Shown piece after piece: positions 16,807-25,680 of a DNA stretch of 29,276 nt; position 1 is the stretch's first letter; each line of letters starts with the position of its first letter. Origin of the DNA: Hinthialibacter sp964556895 (lineage in GTDB: Bacteria > Hinthialibacterota > Hinthialibacteria > Hinthialibacterales > Hinthialibacteraceae); NCBI GenBank assembly GCA_964556895.1, contig CAZKYC010000057.1, positions 1 through 29,276 of the forward strand, written 5' to 3'. A model generated the notes under the pieces. The model made no database searches and was not told the DNA's origin. It worked only from the letters and a program-made list of their open reading frames with translations. The position numbers were made by a program, and so were the translations under genes.

Positions 16807-17130
16807 ATGACTTCGACCAAAAAAGATATTGTGAAAGAAGTAGCTGCACGGACCGGGTTTGATATCTCAAGCGTTAAAAACATCGTTCAAACCATGTTTG
16901 ACGCCATGTGTGTTGGGTTAGCCCGAGATGGAAATATCGAAATCAGAAACTTTGGCATCTTTAAAGTCAAAAGCACACCAGCGCGTAAGGCGCGCAACCC
17001 AAAAACCAGCGAAATCATAACCGTACCGGCCAAAAAGCACATCAGCTTTAAACCGGGGCAGGAAATGAAAAAGAAGATTAACGAAGAATCAGAAGGTTCC
17101 ATTGTTTCAATTGAAACGCCAGAATCTTAA
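16807..17130 (+). CDS. HU/IHF-family DNA-binding protein, second copy
   Basis: A 107-residue HU/IHF-family protein. Seen are MTSTKKDIVKEVAARTGF, IEIRNFGIFKVKSTPARKAR, the arm tip RNPKTSE with P65, and VPAKKHISFKPGQEMKKKI, followed by an acidic tail (EESEGSIVSIETPES). The ARxARNP arm and FKPGQEMKKKI end resemble the HU-like group common outside Proteobacteria. GGAGG at 16795-16799, seven bases ahead of the ATG at 16807, fixes the start; a TTG at 16786 is rejected. It differs from the HU at 9829 in many positions, so the two may form hetero- or homodimers. The HDOD gene starts 68 bases downstream. Confidence 0.92.
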   Translation: MTSTKKDIVKEVAARTGFDISSVKNIVQTMFDAMCVGLARDGNIEIRNFGIFKVKSTPARKARNPKTSEIITVPAKKHISFKPGQEMKKKINEESEGSIVSIETPES

Positions 17131-17198
17131 TTGCTTGTGTGTTGGTGATTCGCCCGTTATAGCCTACCGATATAGGCGCTCTTTATTCTGGAAAGACC

Positions 17199-18062
17199 AT
17201 GACAGATCAGGCCCAGTTACCCGAAGCGTTACAAAAATACGCGGACAGCATTCCCGCTTTACCTGATGTTATGGTTAAGGTCATTCAACTTACGCGTAAC
17301 CACGACACCAGCGCCAAAGAACTCACTCAAGTCATCAACCAAGACCCCGCTCTCACCGGAAACATTCTAAAACTGTGTAATTCGGCCTTCTATGGCCTAC
17401 CACGCGTGGTTGCGTCATTGTCTCAAGCCATCATGTATCTTGGCTTTTACACTGTTCGCAACCTGGTGTTAACCTGCTCAATGCGCAATGTGTTTGAGGT
17501 CGACCAAACCATCTATGGATACGAAGAAAATGGCCTTTGGCGCCATTCTGTGGCCTGCGCCATCATCTGTGAGCTGATTTGTGAAAAACTGCGTCCTGAT
17601 CTTCGAGACGCCGGCTTTACGGCTGCTTTGTTACATGACATCGGCCAGTTACTCATCGCAATGAGCATTAAAGACTCCGCTGAATCGATTGTCGAGTTGA
17701 TGACAGAGAACAACCTGACCGATTGGCAGGCTGAACAGGAAGTCATAGGGATTTCTCACGATGTATTGGGTGGTATCGTCGCTGATACGTGGAACTACCC
17801 GGATGAGCTGATTCACGCCATTCGCTATCATCAACGCCCTGAAGACGCTAAGTCTCCCGCCTTTTTGACTTCGGTCGTCCACTTGTCGGATAGTATCAGC
17901 CTTCAATTGGGCTATGGACTCGAAGCCGAACAGATGAAATTCGAACCTCACCCGTCGGTTCTTCAATCTCTTGCGATTAACGCCGAAGCGGTCGATATCT
18001 TCACAGAGCAAGCAAAATTAAAGGTTGAAGAACGTTCTAACCTGTTTATGGAAGAAGATTAA
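17199..18062 (+). CDS. HDOD domain protein
   Basis: A 287-residue single-domain HDOD protein, an HD-superfamily relative found in bacterial signalling, often downstream of sensory modules. Motifs include SIPALPDVMVKVIQLTRN at the start, INQDPALTGNILKLCNSAFYG, SLSQAIMYLGFYTVRNLVL, and an HD-like WRHSVACA (H116) with LLHDIGQLLI (H146, D147). Many HDOD proteins lack metal residues; this one keeps an HDIG motif. No REC, GGDEF or EAL domain is fused. The neighbouring genes (HU, membrane sensor) suggest a regulatory role such as chemotaxis, motility or nucleotide signalling, but that is inference. The gene converges on tatD with a 34-base AT-rich gap and no clear terminator. Confidence 0.88.
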   Translation: MTDQAQLPEALQKYADSIPALPDVMVKVIQLTRNHDTSAKELTQVINQDPALTGNILKLCNSAFYGLPRVVASLSQAIMYLGFYTVRNLVLTCSMRNVFEVDQTIYGYEENGLWRHSVACAIICELICEKLRPDLRDAGFTAALLHDIGQLLIAMSIKDSAESIVELMTENNLTDWQAEQEVIGISHDVLGGIVADTWNYPDELIHAIRYHQRPEDAKSPAFLTSVVHLSDSISLQLGYGLEAEQMKFEPHPSVLQSLAINAEAVDIFTEQAKLKVEERSNLFMEED

Positions 18063-18096
18063 CTTAACCTTATTTATTTGATTATTATTCACAAAC

Positions 18097-18873
18097 CTAT
18101 ATCAATAAGTCATTTATACCGAATATCCGCATGGCATTTTTATAAGTAATTTCCGCTATTTCTTCGACTGGTTGTTCTCTTAATTCAGCAACTTTTTTCG
18201 CCGTATGAACAACCATTTTAGGTTCGCATTGCTTGCCACGAAATGGAATCGGCGCCAGATAAGGCGAGTCAGTCTCAATCAACAGATTGTCTTCAGCAAC
18301 AACCTTTGCGACTTCCTGAATTTCAGCGGCTTTTTTAAATGTAACGATTCCAGAAAACGATATAAAGTAGTTTTTCTTTACAGCCGCATGCATTAACTCC
18401 ATCGAAGCAGTGAAACAATGCAATATTGCTGAATTTGGAGGTGATTCATTCATGATTTGAATGAAATCATCGTCAGCGTCTCTAAGATGAATAACCATGG
18501 GCAGACCAAGTTCATTCGCTAATTCTATCTGTTTGACAAAGCCTTCAATTTGCTGTTCCTTGGGGCCGACTGGGTAGTGATATTCAAGCCCGGCTTCACC
18601 AATCGCGACTACAGAAGTATCGTTGGCAAGATCTTCAATCAATGAAAGATAATCATCGGGCGCTTGACAAATATCATGGGGAGACACACCAACTGAAGCG
18701 TACAGGCCATTATGTCTTTTGGCGATTTCAACGGCTTTTCGGCTGGTTTCGATGTCGTAGCCAATTACCACTGCCTTTTCAACGCCTTCATTAATCGCTT
18801 CGTTCCAAACGTCTTCAACTCTACCATCAAAGTGAGGTGAATTGAGATGAAGGTGACTGTCAAATAATTTCAC
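18097..18873 (-). CDS. tatD: TatD family hydrolase (deoxyribonuclease)
   Basis: A 258-residue TIM-barrel metallo-hydrolase; TatD proteins act as Mg-dependent 3'-5' exonucleases or endonucleases in DNA quality control. Metal ligands are complete: FDSHLHLN (H7, H9), IGEAGLEYHY (E93), VIHLRDA (H129), LHCFTAS (H152) and ETDSPYLAP (D202), with FRGKQCEP after it. Start choice is GTG at 18873, preceded by GGGAG at 18884-18888 inside the end of the upstream gene; a TTG at 18900 would add nine residues with no family match. The exporter gene ends at 18878, four bases before this start, so the two form an operon. E. coli TatD and the paralogs YcfH and YjjV cannot be separated here. Confidence 0.9.
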   Translation of the reverse strand: MKLFDSHLHLNSPHFDGRVEDVWNEAINEGVEKAVVIGYDIETSRKAVEIAKRHNGLYASVGVSPHDICQAPDDYLSLIEDLANDTSVVAIGEAGLEYHYPVGPKEQQIEGFVKQIELANELGLPMVIHLRDADDDFIQIMNESPPNSAILHCFTASMELMHAAVKKNYFISFSGIVTFKKAAEIQEVAKVVAEDNLLIETDSPYLAPIPFRGKQCEPKMVVHTAKKVAELREQPVEEIAEITYKNAMRIFGINDLLI

Positions 18874-18877
18874 TTGA

Positions 18878-19651
18878 CTATACTCCCAACAGGTCGCCAA
18901 CCAGGTTAAATCCGGTGGTGTATTGAAGACCTACCAAAAATAAGACGACATAAATGACTGCATTAAACACAGATTCATTCATGTGTTTGTTCATCCATGC
19001 ACCTAATAGCGTACCGATAGGAACAATCGGCAAGAGCAAGGCCCCGGTAGACAGCCCTTCAACGTTAATCATTCCTAGTAGCGCGAACGGAACCAATTTA
19101 AGCGCATTCACAATCGTGAATAAAACGACTGTGGTACCTACATACAACTGGCGGCCTAAGTTTTGAGGAAACAGGTACATCGTCGCCACTGGCCCCGCAG
19201 CATGAGCGAATGTGGAGGTTATGCCTACCCCGGCGCCAAACAGCCAGCCATGCCAAGTTTTAGGCTGATAATCGCTCAGTTCTTTCATGATCCAGGTTTT
19301 ACCGAGCTGATAGACCACAAACAAAATGGAAATCACGCCGATCCCAAACTTCATTTGTTCGTTTGAGAACCGGCCAATAAAGAAGCTGGCGATAGTGATT
19401 CCAATGATAACGCCAGGGATCATGCTTATTAAGTTCTTTTTATCAAAGGTCTTACGGTAATGAATAAGCGAAAAGATGTCACAGGCGCACAAAATCGGCA
19501 ACATCATGCCGACAGCGGCTTTGCTGTCGCCAACAGCATAGATAAATATTGGAACGGCTGCGATTCCGACCCCGCCTCCAAATCCCGCTTTGGCGATGCC
19601 GATGAGGATGACTCCGGCTGATGCCAGCAGCCAAAAAAGCATACCTTCCAT
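18878..19651 (-). CDS. TauE/SafE family anion (sulfite/sulfoacetate) exporter-like protein
   Basis: A predicted inner-membrane transporter of about 257 residues with seven to eight hydrophobic helices. The N-terminal signature GIAKAGFGGGVGIAAVPIFI and the second-half segment GAGVGITSTFAHAAGPVATMYL are the two inverted-repeat halves typical of TauE/SafE. Members move sulfite, sulfoacetate or other organic anions; substrate here is unknown. The ATG at 19651 is chosen; a GTG at 19696 would add 15 polar residues and cannot be excluded. Stop TAG lies four bases before the tatD start on the same strand, so they are likely co-transcribed. The two functions have no known biochemical link. Confidence 0.85.
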   Translation of the reverse strand: MEGMLFWLLASAGVILIGIAKAGFGGGVGIAAVPIFIYAVGDSKAAVGMMLPILCACDIFSLIHYRKTFDKKNLISMIPGVIIGITIASFFIGRFSNEQMKFGIGVISILFVVYQLGKTWIMKELSDYQPKTWHGWLFGAGVGITSTFAHAAGPVATMYLFPQNLGRQLYVGTTVVLFTIVNALKLVPFALLGMINVEGLSTGALLLPIVPIGTLLGAWMNKHMNESVFNAVIYVVLFLVGLQYTTGFNLVGDLLGV

Positions 19652-19782
19652 ATCGTTGCTCAATCTTTCAATGAATTTGCTTGATGGATTTAACACGCAT
19701 AAAGAATTTTGCTCAATGACTCAAGACTCTGCGCCTTCGGCACGCCGATTGCGCAATATACAGGAATCCAGGCGATACCCAG

Positions 19783-19809
19783 CAAATATCCGGAAAAAAT
19801 TGCCGATCT
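19783..19809 (+). promoter_or_regulatory. Candidate sigma28-like flagellar promoter before flgK
   Basis: CAAA (19783-19786), 15 bases, then GCCGATCT (19802-19809) resembles the FliA/sigma28 consensus TAAA-N15-GCCGATAA with three of four and six of eight bases matched. It lies 34 bases before the flgK ATG. flgK and flgL are late or middle flagellar genes in many bacteria, so such a promoter is reasonable, but no sigma factor is in view. Confidence 0.35.
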
Positions 19810-19843
19810 GGGTAAATTGGTACTGGATCGATAGGGCTGAGCG

Positions 19844-22800
19844 ATGGTTTCCCTATATGGAATCCTAAACATTGGAATCAGAGGCGTTAGCGCGGCCCAA
19901 GCGGGCATTAACACCACCGGCCAAAACATCGCCAACGCGAATACAGAAGGGTATACCCGCCAGCGGGTTGACCAGCAGGCGGTGAATCCTCTTGTGACTC
20001 CACAAGGGGCCTTCGGTATGGGGGTTGAGATCGTTTCGATCGAACGCATTCGCGACAAGTTTATCGAGTCTCAGATTCGCGACGCACATAGTGATACGAG
20101 TTTCAACCAACAGCTCGATAATATCTATCTCCAGATCGAGACCATCATCAATGATCCGCTATCTCCAATTTCGGATAGTTTAGATGACGCTTCCTCAAGT
20201 GGAATAAACAATCTGTTGTCCCGCTTTTTTCGTTCGATGAATGACTTGTCGCTTAATCCTGAGGCGCCAGAAGTTCGCTCGGCGGCGATTGAGAGCGGGC
20301 TTTCGTTGGCCCAGACTTTCAATCAAGTCGGCGACCAGATGCGTACCCTCAGAGAAGAGTTGAACGACCAGGCTTCTCGTTTGGTCGATGAAGTAAACCG
20401 CATGACAACCGAGATCGCGAATTTGAACCGGAGGATATCGGTTTCAGAAGTCGGCGGAACCGTTAACGCAAATGACTTACGAGATAAGCGCGACCTCTTG
20501 CTGTCGCAGTTGTCAGAAGTCATACCCATCACCACAGAAGAGCAGCCGGGCGGCGCTATTGATGTAAACCTCGCCGGTGAACGCATCGTTGACGGCGTCA
20601 ACAATCGAGAGATTCTGAAAGAGTCAACCGAATCAAATGATGATCTTGAGATCTTTCGACTCAGGATCGGCGAGACCGGTTTGGATGTCATGGACGATTT
20701 GATCACTGCTGGGGAGTTAGGCGCGGTGTTGCAGGCCAGAGATCGCATTGTGCCTTTCTTTCGAAATGAAATTGATACTCTGGCGCGCGGCGTGATTTAT
20801 GAAATCAACAAAATCCACAGCGCTTCCGCGGGGCTGGATGGATATGCCCAAGTCGAGAGCCATTTTCGTATTCCTGACGGCTCAACACCTGCGGATACAC
20901 GACAGACGTTGGATTCAATCTTCAATAATCCGACTTTATTAAGCGACACGCCTTTGAGTGATGTTCCGTTTGGCGTACAAGACGGTTCATTTACCATTCG
21001 CGTCGCTGATGAAGACAACAAAACGCGCGACGCCTATAACTTGAACGTGAAAACAAGCGATTCATTGTTTGAAATCGCTGAGCGTATTGACCGCAGCGAT
21101 GGAATCGTCAGCAGCGTTCGTTCGGCGTTAACGTTTGAGCCTGTGTTTGTTGAGCGTACAAAAGCCACGATAGGCGCAACGGCGGCGGAAATCGCTGCGA
21201 ATACTGGCATCGGCGCTTTGGCGGCTGCGGCAGGAACGCCAATCTCTGAGACGCCTGGCAATTACACCATGCTGATTGACGTGCGCGACACTGGCGGCGG
21301 GTTGCTTGACTTAGACCCAACGACGCCAGATATTGATCCGGTCACGGTGACGTTTGATGACACGATGACGTTGAACCAACTGGCGAATGCGATTCAAAGC
21401 GCGAGCAACCAAACGGTTCGCGCGGTTGTCGTGCCAAGCGACGAAGACCCAACGATTTCGGTGTTGCAACTATCCGCGATCAATCAAAGCGACTCATTCT
21501 CTGTTCGCAATGACGCGTCTGGCATCATGAAGGCGTTTGATTTTCCTGTTACTGACCCGAGCATCCCGTTGGCGGGCGGCGTCGCTGACCGCGCGGTTGG
21601 CCAATTCTTTGGGCGATCTGATACATCGTTCTTGGGCGGCGGTAACCCGGCGTTTTCGCCTGCATTTCCCGGCCCGCCGCCGTCAGTGGTTCGTGAAGGA
21701 AGTTTTGAACTGGTGGTCTTAGATACAAACAACGTTCCTACGATTTCAACCATCACAGTTCAGGCGGGAACCGTAGAAACCATTGATGATGTCATCGCCT
21801 CGATTCAAGCGGCTGACCCGAACTTGACCGCGACTGTTAATACAAACAATGAATTGGTCATTACTTCATCCAACAACCGCCAGTTCTTTTTCCAGAATGA
21901 TCAAACGGGTTTAATCGAAGCCTTAGGGTTAAAGGATATAAATGGGTTCGGTCAAATCGGCGAACAGCCATTCAGAGACGGTAGTTTTGAAATCGTCGTA
22001 GCCAATAAATCCGGCACGATCACGCATATTGTTGAAGTGCCAATTACAGCAAATCCGTCCACGGTTGGCGGCGTCTTAACGATGCAGGGCGTCATTGATC
22101 AAATCAATGCAGCAACCGGCGGCGTAAACGCGCCGATATTGGCTTCCATTGACCGCGACCCCAAAGATGAGACCCGCGACCTGATCAAGATTGAAGCGAT
22201 TGGCGATTTTGAATTCACGTTTCGAAGCGACGACAGTTTGATCTTGTCAGCGCTTGGCTTCACCGCTGGGCCAGTGTTAGACCCGACCGGCGACAACCCG
22301 ATTCAAGGGGCGGAATTTCCTGTCGCCTTAGGAGACAACATCGGCGCCTTGGTTCGGGCTGAAATTGTCGACGGCAACCAGTTAACCATTTCAACCTCTG
22401 AAGATGAGAGAATTAGTTTTACCAATGACGATAGTTATTTTCTCGCCGCCGCAGGAATCAATGGCCTCTTTCAAGGCAGCGACTCGCGAAGCATGAGAGT
22501 CAATAAAGAACTAATCGAAGATAACAATTTATTGGCGACGTCAAAGAGCGGTCTGCCTGGAGACAACTCGGCCGCCGCCCAAATGGCCCAGTTAGAAAGC
22601 AGGCGCGTGTTAGATGGGCGGACAATCAACGAGTTTTACCGCACAACAATTTCGACTCTCGGAATCGAAAGCAGCCGCGCCACGCAATTCTCTGAAACCA
22701 ACAATTCAATTTTGCGTGAATTAGAGAATTTTCAAGAACAAAAATCCGGCGTTTCGCTGGATGAAGAATCAGTCAATATCATTCGCTTTCAACAAGCGTT

Positions 22801-22873
22801 TCAAGCATCGGCGCGAGTAATTCAGGCCGTGGATGAAATGATCAACATCGTGATTAACCAAATCGGGCGGTAA
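19844..22873 (+). CDS. flgK: Flagellar hook-associated protein 1, enlarged
   Basis: FlgK forms the first hook-filament junction ring. The N-terminal signature (LNIGIRGVSAAQAGINTTGQ followed by the conserved NIANANTEGYTRQR) and the C-terminal segment (SVNIIRFQQAFQASARVIQA, then VDEMINIVINQIGR) are complete and collinear. At 1009 residues it is nearly twice the roughly 550 of enteric FlgK. The excess is a central insertion (about 330-900) of four to five repeats with the pattern GSFEIVV, a beta-rich stretch, DVIASIQAAD-like helix, NNELVITSS and a final ALGL. These look like flagellin-IN domains (D2/D3 blades). FlgL follows after 14 bases. The AGGG at 19833-19836 is a modest ribosome site. No frameshift is seen. 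Confidence 0.95.
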   Translation: MVSLYGILNIGIRGVSAAQAGINTTGQNIANANTEGYTRQRVDQQAVNPLVTPQGAFGMGVEIVSIERIRDKFIESQIRDAHSDTSFNQQLDNIYLQIETIINDPLSPISDSLDDASSSGINNLLSRFFRSMNDLSLNPEAPEVRSAAIESGLSLAQTFNQVGDQMRTLREELNDQASRLVDEVNRMTTEIANLNRRISVSEVGGTVNANDLRDKRDLLLSQLSEVIPITTEEQPGGAIDVNLAGERIVDGVNNREILKESTESNDDLEIFRLRIGETGLDVMDDLITAGELGAVLQARDRIVPFFRNEIDTLARGVIYEINKIHSASAGLDGYAQVESHFRIPDGSTPADTRQTLDSIFNNPTLLSDTPLSDVPFGVQDGSFTIRVADEDNKTRDAYNLNVKTSDSLFEIAERIDRSDGIVSSVRSALTFEPVFVERTKATIGATAAEIAANTGIGALAAAAGTPISETPGNYTMLIDVRDTGGGLLDLDPTTPDIDPVTVTFDDTMTLNQLANAIQSASNQTVRAVVVPSDEDPTISVLQLSAINQSDSFSVRNDASGIMKAFDFPVTDPSIPLAGGVADRAVGQFFGRSDTSFLGGGNPAFSPAFPGPPPSVVREGSFELVVLDTNNVPTISTITVQAGTVETIDDVIASIQAADPNLTATVNTNNELVITSSNNRQFFFQNDQTGLIEALGLKDINGFGQIGEQPFRDGSFEIVVANKSGTITHIVEVPITANPSTVGGVLTMQGVIDQINAATGGVNAPILASIDRDPKDETRDLIKIEAIGDFEFTFRSDDSLILSALGFTAGPVLDPTGDNPIQGAEFPVALGDNIGALVRAEIVDGNQLTISTSEDERISFTNDDSYFLAAAGINGLFQGSDSRSMRVNKELIEDNNLLATSKSGLPGDNSAAAQMAQLESRRVLDGRTINEFYRTTISTLGIESSRATQFSETNNSILRELENFQEQKSGVSLDEESVNIIRFQQAFQASARVIQAVDEMINIVINQIGR

Positions 22874-22887
22874 TTGGAGAATTCGGT

Positions 22888-25614
22888 ATGAGAGTTACGC
22901 TCAATATGCTCAATGACCGGACGTTGTTCAATCTACAGAACAACATGCAACAAGTTGCCTTGTTGCAGGAAAAACTTTCGACCGGGCGGCGCATCAACCG
23001 CGCCGCTGACGATCCAGTCGACTTTCCAACCGATTTGGGGTTGCGCGCCTCGATTCAACGCGGCCGCAGTTTTACCCGCAATGTTGAAGGCGCAACGACA
23101 AACCTGGAACTGACGGAAACGACCTTGAGCAGCACAACAGGCGTGATGCAACAAATTCGTACGCTGGCGGTGCAGGGCGCCAGCGACTTTGATTTTGAAG
23201 CGCGCCAGGCCATTGCTGAACAAATTCGCGTACTGCGCGACGAAGTCTATGACTTGGCCAACGCCAACTATAACGGCCAATACATTTTTGGCGGCAGCCA
23301 GACGCGTGAACAAAGTTTTGTCAATCGTGACGGCGCCATAGTCTATCAAGGCGACGATTTTGAACGCCAAGTCTCAATTAGCGAAGGCCAAACCCTCGCG
23401 TCAAACATCACGGGATTAAACACATTTCTACATTCACCCAATACGATCACTGGCGATACATCACTCGCCGACATTGACCGCCCGCTGATTGAACAAATCC
23501 GCCGGGCCCATCCTGATTTTCCCAATCTTCCGGCTATACCTGATTCGACGCCCGGCGCCCAGGTTGAACCTTCGCCAAACCCGACCAATTATCCTGGCTC
23601 GGGCCCAAATAACTTATCGAGTTTCACGATTCATGGCGTCGAAATCAAAATCGACATTACGGTTGATTCACTTACTGACGTACGCGACCGGATCAACGCC
23701 AATGTGAACGATGTGGTCGCGTCGATTAATTCAAACAACCAGTTGGTAATTCAATCAAACCGCTCCGACGCTCTCGATCTTCGCGATGGAACCAAGACTG
23801 TTGGTTTCGAACCGAAACCTCCGCAAGGACTGAACCTTTTAAGCGCGTTGGGGTTGCATCGCCGTGTAGAAACAGGCCGCTCATTGGTGATTGGGTATCC
23901 CGCTGATTCTCCATTGACCGACCCTGTCGCAGCGCCCACACCAGCGCGGGGAGTGGTTCGTGTACAGAATGATTCGTTCTTGTTTGCCGTCACAAATACC
24001 GGCCCGGCGACTGAGCCCGCGATCCCGTTTGGCGACAATCTGGCGCTAACCAATGTGGATGAAGACGGTGAAGAAGTGTTTGTTAATGCGACAACGCCAG
24101 AGTTTATCAATGATCTCGAAGCGATTCGCGTTACCATCGACGATGAAGTGATTGACATTGACCTGCGCGCGTTGACCCAAGGCCGCGATTTTGACGGTCT
24201 GCTGGGCAACGCCGATGACGTGCCTGGTTCAACCGTCGAAGATTTGTTAGAACTAATCAATAATCATCCTGAGTTAAATGGGCGAGCGACTGCGTTTGTG
24301 AATGCAGACAAGACGGGCATCGGCTTCACCGCAGTAAACAGCACAGACGTGTTTAAAGTCGAGAATGTTCGCGCTTTGTTTGGACGAGACATAACGACGA
24401 GAGTTACGGTAGACGCAATCACGGGCGACATATCAACCACGCGTACGGACCCAATTACCACAGAAACGCTCTTGGCGGATTTACCGGGTGCATTGATTGA
24501 CCCGGCCAGCGGCAGCCTGGGCATTCGCCAGCCGACGCCCCCTCCCGCAGGCCAGCCGCGCAACACCAATGAAGGATTGATCTCGATACACAATGACGGG
24601 CGCCATGACACCATCGACCTGCGCGATGCAGAAACGATACAAGACGTGTTAGACGCATTCAATAATTCAAGCGTGTCGGTCGTCGCCGAAATAAACCCCT
24701 ATGGGACCGGCATCACGGTTACATCTCTCACTAACTCAAACGACTCGATGAGTATTGTCGATCTTAACGACGGCACCATCTCTCGCGATTTGGGTTTGTT
24801 TGACCCGCCAGGCCCGATGCGCTTGCGTTCTGACCCTGGGTTCGCCGGAACGGATTTGGTGTCAGACGTCGCACCCAATGCCTTAGCAGGCCAGTTCGAG
24901 ATTGAATTGAGAGATGGCGCAGGCGCTACTCTCGAAACCTATACCATCCCAGTTGACCCCAACGATACGCTGGCTGATATCGTGACCCGAATCGACGAAG
25001 CGGACGGAAAGCCCGGCCCCGGCGGTGGATTGTTCACAGCCAATCTCGTCGGCGGCGTCATTAACGTTATCAGCAACTATGATGCGCACAATCTTGTGAT
25101 TGATCCAGCGAATGACACCACCGAGACCGACCCGACGCGGCAGTTTACGCGCTTGTTGGGAATTGATGGTTATACCGTCGTTACCGAAGGCGCGGTTGAC
25201 CCCGCCGTCCCGTATATCAGCCAACAGGATACCGCGAGCATATTGGGCGTGAATTCTGTCGGCGTTATTGATGAAGTCGAAGAACACAATGTGTTTCTAA
25301 CACTTGAAAAACTAGAGGCGGCCTTGAGAAGCGACAACACGGAAGGTATTTCACAATCGTTAGAAGACATCGATATTGATCTTGAAGCCATCTTAGGGCA
25401 GAGAACTACATTAGGCGCCCGCGTCAATCGTCTCGAAAACGCAAACGCCCGGCTTCAAGAAACCGAAGATTTTATGAGAGAAGAATTGTCGAGAATTGAA
25501 GACGCCGACCTGGCGGAACTGATCAGCGACTTGACCCTGTCACAAAACGCGTTCGACGCTTCGCTTCGCGCAGCGGGACGAATTGTTCAACAATCGTTGA
25601 TCAATTTCATTTAA
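22888..25614 (+). CDS. flgL: Flagellar hook-associated protein 3, enlarged
   Basis: FlgL forms the second junction ring between hook and flagellin filament. The flagellin-like N-terminus (MRVTLNMLNDRTLFNLQNNM, LSTGRRINRAADDPVDF) and C-terminus (LGARVNRLENANARLQETED, SDLTLSQNAFDASLRAAGRI) are clear. Length is 908 residues against about 300-320 for typical FlgL. A central block (about 180-795) holds at least four flagellin-IN-like repeats, for example SFTIHGVEIKIDITVDSLTD, EGLISIHNDGRHDTIDLRDA and GQFEIELRDGAGATLETYTI. GGAG at 22877-22880 is a good ribosome site just after the flgK stop, so both form one transcription unit, closed by a terminator 23 bases past the stop. No fliW or csrA follows. 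Confidence 0.94.
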   Translation: MRVTLNMLNDRTLFNLQNNMQQVALLQEKLSTGRRINRAADDPVDFPTDLGLRASIQRGRSFTRNVEGATTNLELTETTLSSTTGVMQQIRTLAVQGASDFDFEARQAIAEQIRVLRDEVYDLANANYNGQYIFGGSQTREQSFVNRDGAIVYQGDDFERQVSISEGQTLASNITGLNTFLHSPNTITGDTSLADIDRPLIEQIRRAHPDFPNLPAIPDSTPGAQVEPSPNPTNYPGSGPNNLSSFTIHGVEIKIDITVDSLTDVRDRINANVNDVVASINSNNQLVIQSNRSDALDLRDGTKTVGFEPKPPQGLNLLSALGLHRRVETGRSLVIGYPADSPLTDPVAAPTPARGVVRVQNDSFLFAVTNTGPATEPAIPFGDNLALTNVDEDGEEVFVNATTPEFINDLEAIRVTIDDEVIDIDLRALTQGRDFDGLLGNADDVPGSTVEDLLELINNHPELNGRATAFVNADKTGIGFTAVNSTDVFKVENVRALFGRDITTRVTVDAITGDISTTRTDPITTETLLADLPGALIDPASGSLGIRQPTPPPAGQPRNTNEGLISIHNDGRHDTIDLRDAETIQDVLDAFNNSSVSVVAEINPYGTGITVTSLTNSNDSMSIVDLNDGTISRDLGLFDPPGPMRLRSDPGFAGTDLVSDVAPNALAGQFEIELRDGAGATLETYTIPVDPNDTLADIVTRIDEADGKPGPGGGLFTANLVGGVINVISNYDAHNLVIDPANDTTETDPTRQFTRLLGIDGYTVVTEGAVDPAVPYISQQDTASILGVNSVGVIDEVEEHNVFLTLEKLEAALRSDNTEGISQSLEDIDIDLEAILGQRTTLGARVNRLENANARLQETEDFMREELSRIEDADLAELISDLTLSQNAFDASLRAAGRIVQQSLINFI

Positions 25615-25636
25615 CTCCGATTTCCTTCGTTCTAAC

Positions 25637-25667
25637 ATAAAAGGGGCCGTAGCGGCCCCTTTTATTT
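25637..25667. terminator. Bidirectional terminator between flgL and the TPR gene
   Basis: A perfect 13-bp stem (ATAAAAGGGGCCG with CGGCCCCTTTTAT) closes a TAG loop. A/T tracts at both edges give U-runs in each direction, so one hairpin can end flgL (plus) and the convergent TPR gene (minus). Confidence 0.92.
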
Positions 25668-25680
25668 CGCGTGGTTTCTC

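Noticed and set aside
19590..19868. 92-codon plus-strand frame overlapping the exporter and flgK starts
   Set aside because: Most of it is antisense to the exporter gene or overlaps flgK, the composition is not protein-like, and no ribosome site fits.
22933..23370. 145-codon minus-strand frame inside flgL, and many similar antisense frames in flgK, flgL and the secreted protein gene
   Set aside because: They lie wholly opposite well-supported genes and show cysteine/arginine/serine-rich shadow composition without domain motifs.
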